This document shows, piece after piece, positions 18,401 to 26,242 of a DNA stretch of 53,116 nt; the first letter of the stretch is position 1; each line of letters begins with the position of its first letter. The notes beneath the pieces were generated by a model. The model saw nothing but the letters and a program-made list of their open reading frames with translations. It searched no databases and was not told the DNA's origin. Source of the stretch: Bacteroidales bacterium (GTDB lineage: Bacteria; Bacteroidota; Bacteroidia; Bacteroidales; UBA932); assembly GCA_017616655.1 (NCBI GenBank), contig JAFZXU010000029.1:1-53116 (forward strand). The letters run 5' to 3'. Both the position numbers and the translations under genes were made by a program.

Positions 18401-18415
18401 GAGCTGACTTTCTAA
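15407..18415 (+). CDS. SusC-type TonB-dependent outer-membrane transporter
   Basis: This protein has 1,002 residues if the ATG at 15407 is used; a second ATG at 15413 (MKKSVYLRN) is equally good. A signal peptide precedes a carboxypeptidase-regulatory-like domain (VSGTVTDTQGEILVGVAV). Next come the TonB-linked segment (EETIVVGYGTAKK), the plug (LRGVNSINASNTPLFILDGT, DASSTAIYGSRAANGVVYITTKKG) and a long beta-barrel ending in an aromatic residue (VFGVELTF). It forms the pore of a SusCD importer with the next gene, 16 bp downstream. No degradative enzyme is encoded in the operon, so the nutrient cannot be predicted. Confidence 0.95.
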   Translation: MPMKKSVYLRNLILLPVLLLAAFVGQARTLDPQGQTDVKNQVSGTVTDTQGEILVGVAVHNDVTGQYTATGVDGNYTIRASAGDKLTFTYLGMVTQTVQVAGRNRVDIIMSPDKEMLEETIVVGYGTAKKISSVVGASTLVKSDAFTKIPAASAGDALQGKVAGLQVYTSSGEPSATVSMRLRGVNSINASNTPLFILDGTPVDVSIFTALNPNDIENVTVMKDASSTAIYGSRAANGVVYITTKKGSGEKPTVTFSGSYGISNMAQFPMELMNAEEWFAFRELADPSLKENAQFQQLKDFRLKNNIGTDWRKWILNENAPTWKADVSISGRSQRSDYYISLGAFSREGIEPYSDMQRYSVRSNVNSRITDWLKMGINLNLTWQDHHTAGYSTVSTGYYNPMNIIAWGLPYATPYEILTDDAGNFTGYGDEPDYITDLGMWNYFRRMEAQPTKRTTARLNGNIYQEITPFKGFTLRAVQAIEGSDYRYTGKVLPNNINLATVTEESFERFYRLTSTNTAEYKFAIAEKNHFVLLAGHESIYSRDEYFSTWTNGQTDERLTNVNHGTQANIPSYTFSEIAYNSFFSRLSYDFADKYFLDATYRIDGSSLFGANRRYASFWSVGAMWNIGKEAFLQDVGWIDNLQLKASYGTTGNSGISNYLSYGLTSTGRVYDGQTSWYLASLSNPNLTWETLETLNVGLNGRLWNMLNFNVEFYNKKTKDMLMNIPYSYISGFYGGWGNVGSMRNRGVDVELKFDVVNTKDWYFGLGFNMNYNKNVITELYDGRDEFVDGSSGLKYQVGHAYGEFFLVDFAGVDPANGKSLWRNADGTLTSTYSESNAVFLGKNRFAPWSGGASIDARWRGFSLNATFSGVVGKYMENYDRYFVENPAFADESNMTKRMMNIWTTPGQITDIPKVGEAVRHDSRFIDNASFVRMKNLQISYEFPKALMQRTGFLGSAKLYVSGRNLLTFTKYTGWDPEVDAITAMGNYPNTKQYVFGVELTF

Positions 18416-18431
18416 ACAAGGAGGATTCATT

Positions 18432-19937
18432 ATGAAAAAGATATTATTCAGCCTTTGTGCTTTTGCAATGATCTTTGTCTCGGCTTGCGATCTGGACCTG
18501 AAACCCACGAGTTCCATATCGACCGAAGAGGCTCTCCGCTCCATGGACGATGCCCAGAAACTCCGCCGCGACATCTACATTACCATGCGTAACAGCCTTA
18601 ATTCCGGTGCGCCCGTCTATCTGATGGAACTCATGTCCGATTCTTTCCACGGCTCGATAACCTACGGTAACCGCAACGGCGAGTACTACAAGTGGGAGAT
18701 GCGTTCCACCTTCGGCAACGTGGAGTCCCTCTGGGGAAGCGCATACTACCTGGTGGCGCTGGCCAACTTCCTGGAAGACGGCATTCCCGCCCTGCAGGCT
18801 GAGGCCACCGCAGCCGACAAGGCGAAATATGACGTAATCCTGGGTGAATGCGCCTTTGCCAAGGCTTATTCGATGTTCATCCTGACTGAACTGTTCTGCA
18901 AGAACTATTCTGCAAACGCTTCGTCCGACTACGGAGTCATGCTGTCCGACAAGAAGTTCACGACTCCAAGCGATCAGTCGACCTATGTCGGCCGCAGCTC
19001 TCTGACGGAAACGTATGATTATATCGAGCGCAACCTCACCAAGGCGGAACAGCTCCTCTCTTCGGTGTCGGGTTCCGAAGGTTCGATCTACCTCACCGCC
19101 GATGCTGTCAAGGCTTTGGAGGCCCGCGTAGCCCTCACCAAGGGAGAGTATTCGAAGGCGGCAGGCCTTGCTGCGCAGCTTGTTGACGCCGGAACTTATC
19201 CGCTGCTCGCTTCCCAGGAGGAGTTCACCTCGCTTTGGACCAACGACAGCGGCAAGGAGTGCATAGTCCAGTTCTGGTCGAGCATCCTCTCCAACGCCAA
19301 TACCGACGATTACGGCTATCTCCAGTTCACCGGCGGCATCTATGCTCCGAATTACATTCCGGAAAAATGGATCGTGGATGCATACGACAAGAACGACCTC
19401 CGCTTCAAGACCTGGTTCCTGAAGACTCCGGTCAACCTGGGCAATTTCTCCGGTACTGTCTATCTCTGCTCGAAATTCCCCGGCAACCCGGAACTGATGT
19501 CTTCGACGGGAGCCTCGACCTATATGCATAAGGTCAAGCCCTTCAGGATTGCAGAGCAGTATCTGATTGCCGCCGAGGGTTATGCTATGTCCAGCCGTCC
19601 GGATCAGGCAAACAAGTATCTGAACCTTCTCCGCGCCAGCCGCATCCCCGGATGGTCCGAAAAGAACTATTCCGGAGACGAGCTGATGGCCCAGATCAAG
19701 ATGGAGCGCGCGAAGGAACTCTATGGCGAAGGATTCCGTTTCAAGGATCTCAAGCGCTGGAACCAGGGCTTCTCGCGCAGCGAGGCACAGGACAAGAACC
19801 TGGTCATCGATGCAGGCAGCACCTATACCGAACTGATGTCCCGCGAAGCGTCCGATCCCTTCTTCGTATGGCCGATTCCGCAGGCTGAGATCGACGCCAA
19901 CCCGCAGATCCGCAATCAACAGAATACCGGTTATTAA
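18432..19937 (+). CDS. SusD/RagB-type substrate-binding lipoprotein
   Basis: This 501-residue surface lipoprotein has a signal and lipobox ending VSACD. The SusD fold is recognisable from N-terminal LKPTSSISTEEALRS, the TPR-like helices (LGECAFAKAYSMFIL, AVKALEARVALTKGEYSKA), the RIAEQYLIAAEGYA segment, and the C-terminal MERAKELYGEGFRFKDLKRW with FFVWPIPQAEIDANPQI. It acts as the lid and substrate binder over the SusC barrel encoded just upstream. The third gene of the operon begins 18 bp later. Confidence 0.95.
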   Translation: MKKILFSLCAFAMIFVSACDLDLKPTSSISTEEALRSMDDAQKLRRDIYITMRNSLNSGAPVYLMELMSDSFHGSITYGNRNGEYYKWEMRSTFGNVESLWGSAYYLVALANFLEDGIPALQAEATAADKAKYDVILGECAFAKAYSMFILTELFCKNYSANASSDYGVMLSDKKFTTPSDQSTYVGRSSLTETYDYIERNLTKAEQLLSSVSGSEGSIYLTADAVKALEARVALTKGEYSKAAGLAAQLVDAGTYPLLASQEEFTSLWTNDSGKECIVQFWSSILSNANTDDYGYLQFTGGIYAPNYIPEKWIVDAYDKNDLRFKTWFLKTPVNLGNFSGTVYLCSKFPGNPELMSSTGASTYMHKVKPFRIAEQYLIAAEGYAMSSRPDQANKYLNLLRASRIPGWSEKNYSGDELMAQIKMERAKELYGEGFRFKDLKRWNQGFSRSEAQDKNLVIDAGSTYTELMSREASDPFFVWPIPQAEIDANPQIRNQQNTGY

Positions 19938-19955
19938 CAGTGAAAACAGACTGAC

Positions 19956-21362
19956 ATGAAAAAGTTGCTTTCAACAATATCCGTTTTGACGGTAGCGTTA
20001 TTTGCGTTTGTTTCCTGCGAACAGACCAGCTACCTCTATGAGCCGACCAACGAGTGCCTGACATTCAGCGCAAACAGCGGCGCCTGGCTCTTTACCGACG
20101 AGCCCGTCATCGAGTTCCAGCTCATACGCGGCGTAATTACCAGCGACCTTACGGTCGATCTGACCCTGTCGGGTGACGATCTGTTTGCCCTTGCCACTCC
20201 TTCACAGGTCCATTTTGCGGCAGGTGAGTCGACGGCGACCGTACGGGTCGGATACGACGTCGATCAGGCGGAGCCCGGCTCTTCCTACGGTTTCACTGTT
20301 TCCTTCGACGAGAAGATGGTCTCGCCGGCCGGATGGAACGTCTTCACCGGAACCATGTCCATGCCCGGAGGCGATGATTCCGAATTCGTGGACTACGCGA
20401 CCGTGGAGTTCTACCAGGGCAAGATGAACAGTTCCGTCAACCTGTATGACGAGAAATACTCTACACTTCAGGTCTCCAAGTATGACAAGACCAAATACCG
20501 TATCCGCAACGCGATGAATTCAGGCATCGACCTCGACTTCACGCTTGCATCCGACGGAATAGTCTATCTGCTCAACGAGACCACGGAATGCCCGTACGAC
20601 AACGAGCAGTACATCAAGATTCCCAGTACGATAGAGTACAATGGCGAACTGGTCACCTTCTGGCTTGATCCGAACCCTAAGTACAACAAGGTGGACGCCA
20701 ATATCGGTACCGGCGAATATACCATGGACATGACTTCGAACGGCGGTACTTCCATTACCTGGTACGTATGGATGGAGACGGCTTCGAAGGGCATCCTGAA
20801 GTTCTCCGACACCGACGACGGATGGTGGCGCATGTACTACGACGTGGTGAACATGAGCCCCAGGCCGAACCCTGACGCCGATTATATGCGTCTGGGCAAG
20901 GTGGAGTTCTACCAGGGCAAGATGAATGCGAGCGTCACCTCCGAGAAGGTGAAGCATTCCACACTGCTGGTCAACAAATACGACCCGACCCGCTACCGCA
21001 TCAAGAATGCCATCAATTCCGACATCGACCTCGACTTTACGCTGGCTTCCGACGGAGTGGTCTATCTGCTCAACGAAACCACCGAATGCCCGTACGACAA
21101 CGAGCAGTACATCAAGATTCCGAGTTCCATCATATACGACGGGGAGCCGGTCACCTTCTGGATCGACCCGAACCCGAAGTACAACAAGGTGGACGCCAAC
21201 ATCGGCACCGGAATGTACACGATGGACATGACGCCGAACGGAGGCACCTCCATTACCTGGTATGTCTGGATGGAGACGGCGTCGAAGGGCATCCTGAAGT
21301 TCTCCGATACCGACGACGGATGGTGGCGCATGTATTATGACGTGACGGAAGTCTATTACTAG
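19956..21362 (+). CDS. Surface lipoprotein with two tandem near-identical domains (SusE-position)
   Basis: This 468-residue lipoprotein (signal ends AFVSCEQ) is in the SusE position of the operon. The N-terminal about 140 residues look like a beta-sandwich (VHFAAGESTATVRVGYDV). Two copies of a domain of about 150 residues follow, each starting VEFYQGKMN and ending DDGWWRMYYDV. The DNA copies begin at 20403 and 20901 (498-bp period) and are highly similar, so the duplication is recent or under conversion. Aromatic clusters (SITWYVWMETASKG, DDGWWRMYY) could bind ligand. It is probably a surface glycan- or ligand-binding accessory protein (inference). Confidence 0.85.
   Translation: MKKLLSTISVLTVALFAFVSCEQTSYLYEPTNECLTFSANSGAWLFTDEPVIEFQLIRGVITSDLTVDLTLSGDDLFALATPSQVHFAAGESTATVRVGYDVDQAEPGSSYGFTVSFDEKMVSPAGWNVFTGTMSMPGGDDSEFVDYATVEFYQGKMNSSVNLYDEKYSTLQVSKYDKTKYRIRNAMNSGIDLDFTLASDGIVYLLNETTECPYDNEQYIKIPSTIEYNGELVTFWLDPNPKYNKVDANIGTGEYTMDMTSNGGTSITWYVWMETASKGILKFSDTDDGWWRMYYDVVNMSPRPNPDADYMRLGKVEFYQGKMNASVTSEKVKHSTLLVNKYDPTRYRIKNAINSDIDLDFTLASDGVVYLLNETTECPYDNEQYIKIPSSIIYDGEPVTFWIDPNPKYNKVDANIGTGMYTMDMTPNGGTSITWYVWMETASKGILKFSDTDDGWWRMYYDVTEVYY
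20403..21347 (+). repeat. Intragenic tandem duplication of about 450 bp
   Basis: Segments about 20403-20849 and about 20901-21347 are strongly similar at DNA and protein level. They share runs such as YDNEQYIKIPS, KYNKVDANIGTG and GILKFSDTDDGWWRMYYDV. The offset is 498 bp. Differences are mostly at third codon positions, with scattered replacements near the start of each copy. Confidence 0.9.
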
Positions 21363-21383
21363 CATCGAAGATTGATTCTTTGG

Positions 21384-21424
21384 AAATCGGTTCCATTGCC
21401 GCAAGGCAGTGGAGCCGATTTTAT
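21384..21424 (+). terminator. Intrinsic terminator after the SusCD operon
   Basis: AAATCGGTTCCATTGCC and GGCAGTGGAGCCGATTT pair over 17 bp (two G-U pairs) around a GCAA loop, followed by a short T-rich stretch. It lies 21 bp after the lipoprotein stop. Confidence 0.85.
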
Positions 21425-21426
21425 AT

Positions 21427-21434
21427 TATCTTTG
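21427..21434 (+). promoter_or_regulatory. Putative -7 element for the aroD-aroA fusion gene
   Basis: TATCTTTG matches TAnnTTTG and lies directly after the terminator, 28 nt before the ATG at 21463. The -33 position falls within the terminator stem and does not read TTTG. Confidence 0.5.
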
Positions 21435-21462
21435 TGCCCTGTTTCAACCGGAGCGATAATCT

Positions 21463-23385
21463 ATGGGATGTATCTGTTACAGCTTGAAGTCGGTGACCCC
21501 GTTCTACTGCCAGTACCTGGCCGAGACGAGGCCCGACTCCGCCATTGAGATACATCTCGACACATGCGGCTTCACCGAGGAGGAGATTAAGGAGACCTTC
21601 TCCACGCCCCGTGAATCCATAATGATAGCCACAGGCAAGATGGAGGGCGAATGGGACCGCGACGCGGCCGTCCGGCAGCTATCAGCCGCCATCCTGGCCG
21701 GCGCCGACTGCGTGGAACTGCGTCTCGACATGCCCCGCGACATCCGCGAATGGCTCACTACCCTCGCCTTCAACAAGGAGTGTCTCGTGATGTTCTCCTA
21801 CTACAACAGCCACGAAACCCCTTCCACCGAAGTTCTCGAGGGAATTGCAAATACCGCATTCACCTATGGCGCCGACGTGGTCAAGATAGTAACGGCGGAA
21901 CGCAGCCAGGAGGATTGCGACAGGCTCATTTCGCTCTACGACAAATACAAGCCATCCACCTTGATGGCCTTCGCGGCGGGAGATAACGCCACCAGGACCC
22001 TTCTGAGGGCGCAGGAAAAGGGGGCTCCTTTTTTCTATCTTTCGCCCCGCCACGGAGGGGAGACCTTCACCGGTGAACTCTGCTACAGCGACCTCTCCAA
22101 GCCAGGTCATATAGTGCTGCGTGGCGAGGCAACGATGCCCGGCTCAAGTTCGATGGCGCAGCGCTCGATCCTGATGGCAGCTCTCTGCGAAGGGCCTACC
22201 GCCATCTTCGGAGTATCTGACTGCGCCGCGGTACGCGACGCCATTTCGGTTGCGCGACAGCTTGGCGCCGACATTCTCGAAGAGGAGGGCAAAATCACCG
22301 TAACCGGCCACCAGGATATCCAGGCGCGCGGTCTGGTGGCGAAGGACAACATCATTTCGGTAGGGGAATCAGCTCTTCTGGCCCGGTACTGCATACCGCT
22401 TGCGGGTCTCTCGAGGCGCAGCGTTACAGTGACCGGCGAGGGAACGCTGCTGGCAATGGAGGTGAACGAATACAGCGAAGCCCTCTCCAAAACCGGGCTT
22501 AAGGTGGAATACACCTCCGGCCGTTTCCTTCCCGTCTCGGTTTCCGGAGCTATGGACGGCGCCGACCTCAATCTTGACGGCACCTGCGGTCCGGATATGA
22601 TCTCCGGCCTGGTGCTCGCCCTTTCGCAGTGCGCCTCCCCGAGCGAGGTCTATGTCCACAACGAGGGGAGCCAGCTCAACCTCGACCTTGCCGCCACCAT
22701 CGGCTCCTGGTTCGGGATGGAAGACAATATGTCCTTATTCGAATACGACGAATTCAGCCGGACCTTCCACGTGCGCGGCGCACAGCGGCTCAAACCGGTG
22801 GGCGGAATGGTGCTGGAGGGGGACTGGGGCTGTGCTGCATACCTTATGGCCGCGGCTGCGATAGCCGGCAAGGTGACCTTCAAGGGGCTGAAATCCGACT
22901 CCGAGCAGGCCGAATCGCTGATGATGGATATGATGGACGACGGCGGCATCGACATCTTCCGGGAAGACAACGGAGACATAACAGTCCATCGCTCGATAAT
23001 CTGCCCATTCTCCTTCGTGCTGGCCGATATGCCCGACCTTCTGGCGCCGCTGATGATACTCGCGCTGAGGGCCGGAGGAGAGAGCTGCCTGCAGGGCCTT
23101 TACGACTTAAGGAAGGATGATGCTCTTCGTGCAGAGCTGATTATCAAGGAGTTCCGGAGGATCGGCGCCGACGTTTGGATTGAAGGCAACGACATCTATA
23201 TCCAGGGAGATGAAAAACTTGAACTCCGTGGAGGCCGCTGCTCGTCGCACGGTGACCCGTGGCTTGCCGTAGCCCTTCAGACAGTCTCGATAATCTGCCG
23301 CAAACCCCTCAGGATCGATGGCATTGAGTGCGCTGAGAAGGTCTTCCCCGGCTTCTTCAAACTCATAGAGTCGCTGCGAAGCTGA
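21463..23385 (+). CDS. Fused type I 3-dehydroquinate dehydratase / EPSP synthase-like protein
   Basis: This 640-residue protein corresponds to two shikimate-pathway steps. Residues 1 to about 215 resemble type I dehydroquinase, with VELRLD (Glu85) and the Schiff-base-type lysine in ADVVKIVTA (Lys141). The position of the catalytic His (SYHDF in the family) reads SYYNSHETP, so Tyr114 replaces it, with a His three residues on. Residues from about 220 resemble EPSP synthase but are divergent. PGSSSMAQR replaces PGSKS (Lys to Ser229), VGESALLARY replaces GNSGT-R, and SHGDPWLA replaces HDHR-A. EGDWGCAAYLMAAAAIAG and DMPDLLAPLMILAL retain the fold signature. Activity of either half is uncertain. 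The 3' end overlaps the convergent glycosyltransferase by 23 bp. Confidence 0.82.
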   Translation: MGCICYSLKSVTPFYCQYLAETRPDSAIEIHLDTCGFTEEEIKETFSTPRESIMIATGKMEGEWDRDAAVRQLSAAILAGADCVELRLDMPRDIREWLTTLAFNKECLVMFSYYNSHETPSTEVLEGIANTAFTYGADVVKIVTAERSQEDCDRLISLYDKYKPSTLMAFAAGDNATRTLLRAQEKGAPFFYLSPRHGGETFTGELCYSDLSKPGHIVLRGEATMPGSSSMAQRSILMAALCEGPTAIFGVSDCAAVRDAISVARQLGADILEEEGKITVTGHQDIQARGLVAKDNIISVGESALLARYCIPLAGLSRRSVTVTGEGTLLAMEVNEYSEALSKTGLKVEYTSGRFLPVSVSGAMDGADLNLDGTCGPDMISGLVLALSQCASPSEVYVHNEGSQLNLDLAATIGSWFGMEDNMSLFEYDEFSRTFHVRGAQRLKPVGGMVLEGDWGCAAYLMAAAAIAGKVTFKGLKSDSEQAESLMMDMMDDGGIDIFREDNGDITVHRSIICPFSFVLADMPDLLAPLMILALRAGGESCLQGLYDLRKDDALRAELIIKEFRRIGADVWIEGNDIYIQGDEKLELRGGRCSSHGDPWLAVALQTVSIICRKPLRIDGIECAEKVFPGFFKLIESLRS

Positions 23386-24484
23386 GAAGCCTGGCGGCGA
23401 ATTCTTCCCATGTGTTTTCGGCCTTGAAGGCGGCGATGCTTTCGCGGCAGCGGGCGTCGTCTTCTGCCGTGAATCCTGCTATAGCGCGTGCGATGGCTTC
23501 TGCGGAAACATCTTCGGTCATCCTGCCGATGCCCGCCCCGCCTACGCTCTGCGGCAGCCCTCCTACGGGAGTGGCGACGACCGGCAGGTCGAAATGGGTG
23601 GAGATGGCGGTGATGCCGCTCTGGGTGGCACTCTTGTAGGGAAGCACGCAAAGGTCCGCAGAGGAGAAGAAGGCGGGAACCTCTTCATCCCCGATGTAGC
23701 GGTTGAAGGTCTTTATCCTGTCGCGGGCTGGCGAAGCGGCAATCTGCGCCTCGTATTTCTCGAAGCTGCCGTAGCTCTCACCGGCTATAACCAATTGATA
23801 CTCATCGCCCAGCAGCGCCATTGCATCTATCAGCAGGTCGAGCCCCTTGTAGTCGCGGATCAGGCCGAAGAAGAGCAGCGTGCGTTTCGCAGGGTCGATG
23901 CCGAGCCTGGAGGCCGCCTCGCCGCGTTCCATCCCGGCTCCGAAGTGGTCGTAAAGGGGATGGTTGACAAGGATATGGGGCTTGTCGGGGGTGAGGGAGA
24001 GCATATCCGAGAGCACCGCGTCGCTCATCGCCACGCAGCCGCTGTTCTGCTTCAGGAACCACTTTGAGAAGGGTTTGTCGAAGAACTTGGTCTCGTGGGG
24101 GATGACATTGTCGAGGACCGTCACCACCTTCACACCCTTCCTTCGGAGTATGCGGGCCACCGTTCCGAGCGAGGGAGCAAGATAACTCATCCAGTACTTC
24201 ATTATGAGTATATCCGGTTTCCAGGCCGCGATCTTGCGGGCCGCGGAGCAGTATGAGAACGGGTTTGCGGTGTTTAGAACCGCCTCGCTATCAATGACTT
24301 TCGCCTTGTCCTGCTCGGTCACGTACTGGGTCTTTCCGGGGAAGAGGAACGATGGATACTGCACCGTGAAGGTGAAGGCCTTGACCTCATGCCCGGCGGC
24401 AGCAAGGGCCTCGTAGAGATCGGCGTTGAACTGTGCGATGCCGCCCCTGAAGGGATAGAAGGTGGAAAGGTATGCTATTCTCAT
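23363..24484 (-). CDS. GT4-type glycosyltransferase in heptose operon
   Basis: This 373-residue protein has the GT-B fold. The N-terminal half starts YLSTFYPFRGGIAQFNADLYEAL. The C-terminal half carries KRTLLFFGLIRDYKGLDLLIDA and the donor-binding region VLPYKSATQSGITAISTHFDLPVVATPVGG, where GT4 enzymes normally have an E-x7-E element. It is the last gene of the GDP-heptose operon, 2 bp after the hddC-gmhB gene. Transfer of a heptose or another sugar to a surface glycan is a reasonable inference. Its 3' end overlaps the aroD-aroA gene tail-to-tail. Confidence 0.9.
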   Translation of the reverse strand: MRIAYLSTFYPFRGGIAQFNADLYEALAAAGHEVKAFTFTVQYPSFLFPGKTQYVTEQDKAKVIDSEAVLNTANPFSYCSAARKIAAWKPDILIMKYWMSYLAPSLGTVARILRRKGVKVVTVLDNVIPHETKFFDKPFSKWFLKQNSGCVAMSDAVLSDMLSLTPDKPHILVNHPLYDHFGAGMERGEAASRLGIDPAKRTLLFFGLIRDYKGLDLLIDAMALLGDEYQLVIAGESYGSFEKYEAQIAASPARDRIKTFNRYIGDEEVPAFFSSADLCVLPYKSATQSGITAISTHFDLPVVATPVGGLPQSVGGAGIGRMTEDVSAEAIARAIAGFTAEDDARCRESIAAFKAENTWEEFAARLLSFAATL

Positions 24485-24486
24485 AA

Positions 24487-25665
24487 TCAGTCGATCAGTT
24501 TGTCGGCAAGGCGGCGAAGGGTGAATTCTCCGTCAACCATTGCGCCCCAGATGCCGGCACGCTCGGCGAAGAGCATGTCGGAGGGCTTGTCGCCCACCAT
24601 TAGGCAGCGTGAAAGGTCGATGTCGGGGAAGTCGGCCTTCACATCCTCCATCATCCCAGGATTGGGCTTGCGTCGGGGGCATGAGTCATTAGGTTCGGTG
24701 CAGTAATAAACGGCATCCAGATGGCCTCCTGCGCGTTCAATCTCGCCGCACATATAGTCGTGGACCGTCTTCAGGTCCTTTTCGGTCATAAGTCCCTTGC
24801 CCACTCCGCGCTGGTTGGTTATCACCATCATACGCCTGAAGAAGGGTCGCAGCATCGCCAGGGCCTCGAGGGCTCCCGGAATGAACTCCATCTGCTCCGG
24901 ACGGCGCACATAGTCGCCCACGATCTGGACGTTTATGACCCCGTCGCGGTCGAGGAAAAGCGTGTCGAAACGTTTATAAACGGCTTTTGCGAACTCCTCC
25001 TGAGCCCGGGCATAGTCCTCCGGGATGCCTATGTCGATGAAATAGCCGTCGGTGACGAACCCGGCCAGCGTTCCACGTGAAACCTCCTTTTCGAAGAAGT
25101 CCTTCTCTATTGAGAACTTCTCCGGCAGCACCTCGAGGGCGTTGCGGCGGATGACATAGACGCCGCCGTTGATAAGCCCCTCTTCACAGGGGCGCTTTTC
25201 CCGGAATGCGGCAATCCTTCCTTCCGGGCCGAGGACCACCTCGCCGTAGCGGTCGAAGTTCTCCATCGGCTTGAGGGCGAGGGTTGCAACCGCTCCGGAA
25301 GCCTTGTGCAGGTCCAGCATCTTGCGATAGCGGACATCGAGCCAAGTGTCACCGTTGAGGACGAATACATCCTCTTCTTCCGCCTTCGAGAGGGCGAAAC
25401 GGACTCCGCCGCCCGTGCCGAGGGGTTCCTCTTCCACCACAGTGGAGATGCGTGCACGGCCTTTGCGGCCCGCAATCCACTCTTCAATGGCTTCGTGCTT
25501 ATATCCCAGCGAGAGAATTATGTGGTCGAATCCGGAGGCCTCGAGCTGCTCCAGCAGATAGTGCAGGAAGGGCTTTCCGGCAACCGGCGCCATACATTTG
25601 GGCAACCCGCTCACGACGCTGCGCAGGCGGGTACCCATTCCTCCGGCCAGAATGACGCACTCCAT
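24487..25665 (-). CDS. Fused HddC nucleotidyltransferase and GmhB-type phosphatase
   Basis: The protein has 392 residues from the ATG at 25665 (MECVILAGGMGTRLR). The first about 230 residues form a sugar-1-phosphate nucleotidyltransferase (LAGGMGTRLRSVVSGLPKCM, EEEPLGTGGGVRFAL, VLNGDTWLD), as in D-glycero-D-manno-heptose-1-phosphate guanylyltransferase. From about 235 a HAD-IIIA phosphatase follows: LDRDGVIN (Asp239, Asp241), ITNQRGVGKG, a Cys cluster (YYCTEPNDSCPRRKPNPGM) and MVGDKPSDM. This fits the heptose-1,7-bisphosphate 7-phosphatase. One polypeptide therefore carries two steps of the pathway supplied by gmhA and hddA. It sits 1 bp after gmhA. Confidence 0.9.
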   Translation of the reverse strand: MECVILAGGMGTRLRSVVSGLPKCMAPVAGKPFLHYLLEQLEASGFDHIILSLGYKHEAIEEWIAGRKGRARISTVVEEEPLGTGGGVRFALSKAEEEDVFVLNGDTWLDVRYRKMLDLHKASGAVATLALKPMENFDRYGEVVLGPEGRIAAFREKRPCEEGLINGGVYVIRRNALEVLPEKFSIEKDFFEKEVSRGTLAGFVTDGYFIDIGIPEDYARAQEEFAKAVYKRFDTLFLDRDGVINVQIVGDYVRRPEQMEFIPGALEALAMLRPFFRRMMVITNQRGVGKGLMTEKDLKTVHDYMCGEIERAGGHLDAVYYCTEPNDSCPRRKPNPGMMEDVKADFPDIDLSRCLMVGDKPSDMLFAERAGIWGAMVDGEFTLRRLADKLID

Positions 25666-25666
25666 C

Positions 25667-26242
25667 TTATTTGCCGCCGAAAATGGCCGCCTCCACAAGT
25701 TCGCAGATTATGTGGCCGGCAGTGATGTGGGCCTCCTGGATGCGCGGAGTGTCGGTGGAGGGTACGTTGATGAGTATGTCGCTCCACTCCTTCATCTTTC
25801 CGCCGGTGGCTCCGGTGAGCCCGATGGTCTTTATCTCCTTCTGGCGGCAGACCTCGAAGGCCTTCAGAATGTTGCCCGAGTTGCCGGAGGTGGAGATTCC
25901 CACCAGGATGTCCCCCTTGCGGCCCACGCCGGAAATCAGTCGGGAGTAGATGATGTCGTATGAGTAGTCGTTAGACACCGCGGTGAGGTAGGAGGTGTTG
26001 CAGTGAAGCGCCTCTGCGGGAAGCACTTCGCGGTCGATATAGAATTTGCCGGAGAACTCCGCAGCCAGGTGCTGGGCATCCGCCGCGCTGCCTCCGTTAC
26101 CGCAGAAAAAGACCTTTCCTCCTGCGCGGAAGCAGGCCTCGATGGCATCCGCAGCCGCCTTTACGGCACTTTTCAGCCCCTCGTCGCCTGCGAAGAGTTC
26201 CATCATCTTGATATGCGCGTCGAGGCGCGCGTCTATTGTCAT
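25667..26242 (-). CDS. gmhA: Phosphoheptose isomerase
   Basis: The protein has 191 residues from the ATG at 26242, which overlaps the hddA stop as ATGA; an in-frame ATG at 26254 is less likely. It converts sedoheptulose 7-phosphate to D-glycero-D-manno-heptose 7-phosphate. The SIS-domain motifs are visible: VFFCGNGGSAADAQHLAAEFSG, ISTSGNSGNILKAF and IGLTGATGGKM. The C-terminal Zn-type helix QEAHITAGHIICELVE is also present. Length is standard. It is the second gene of the operon. Confidence 0.95.
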   Translation of the reverse strand: MTIDARLDAHIKMMELFAGDEGLKSAVKAAADAIEACFRAGGKVFFCGNGGSAADAQHLAAEFSGKFYIDREVLPAEALHCNTSYLTAVSNDYSYDIIYSRLISGVGRKGDILVGISTSGNSGNILKAFEVCRQKEIKTIGLTGATGGKMKEWSDILINVPSTDTPRIQEAHITAGHIICELVEAAIFGGK

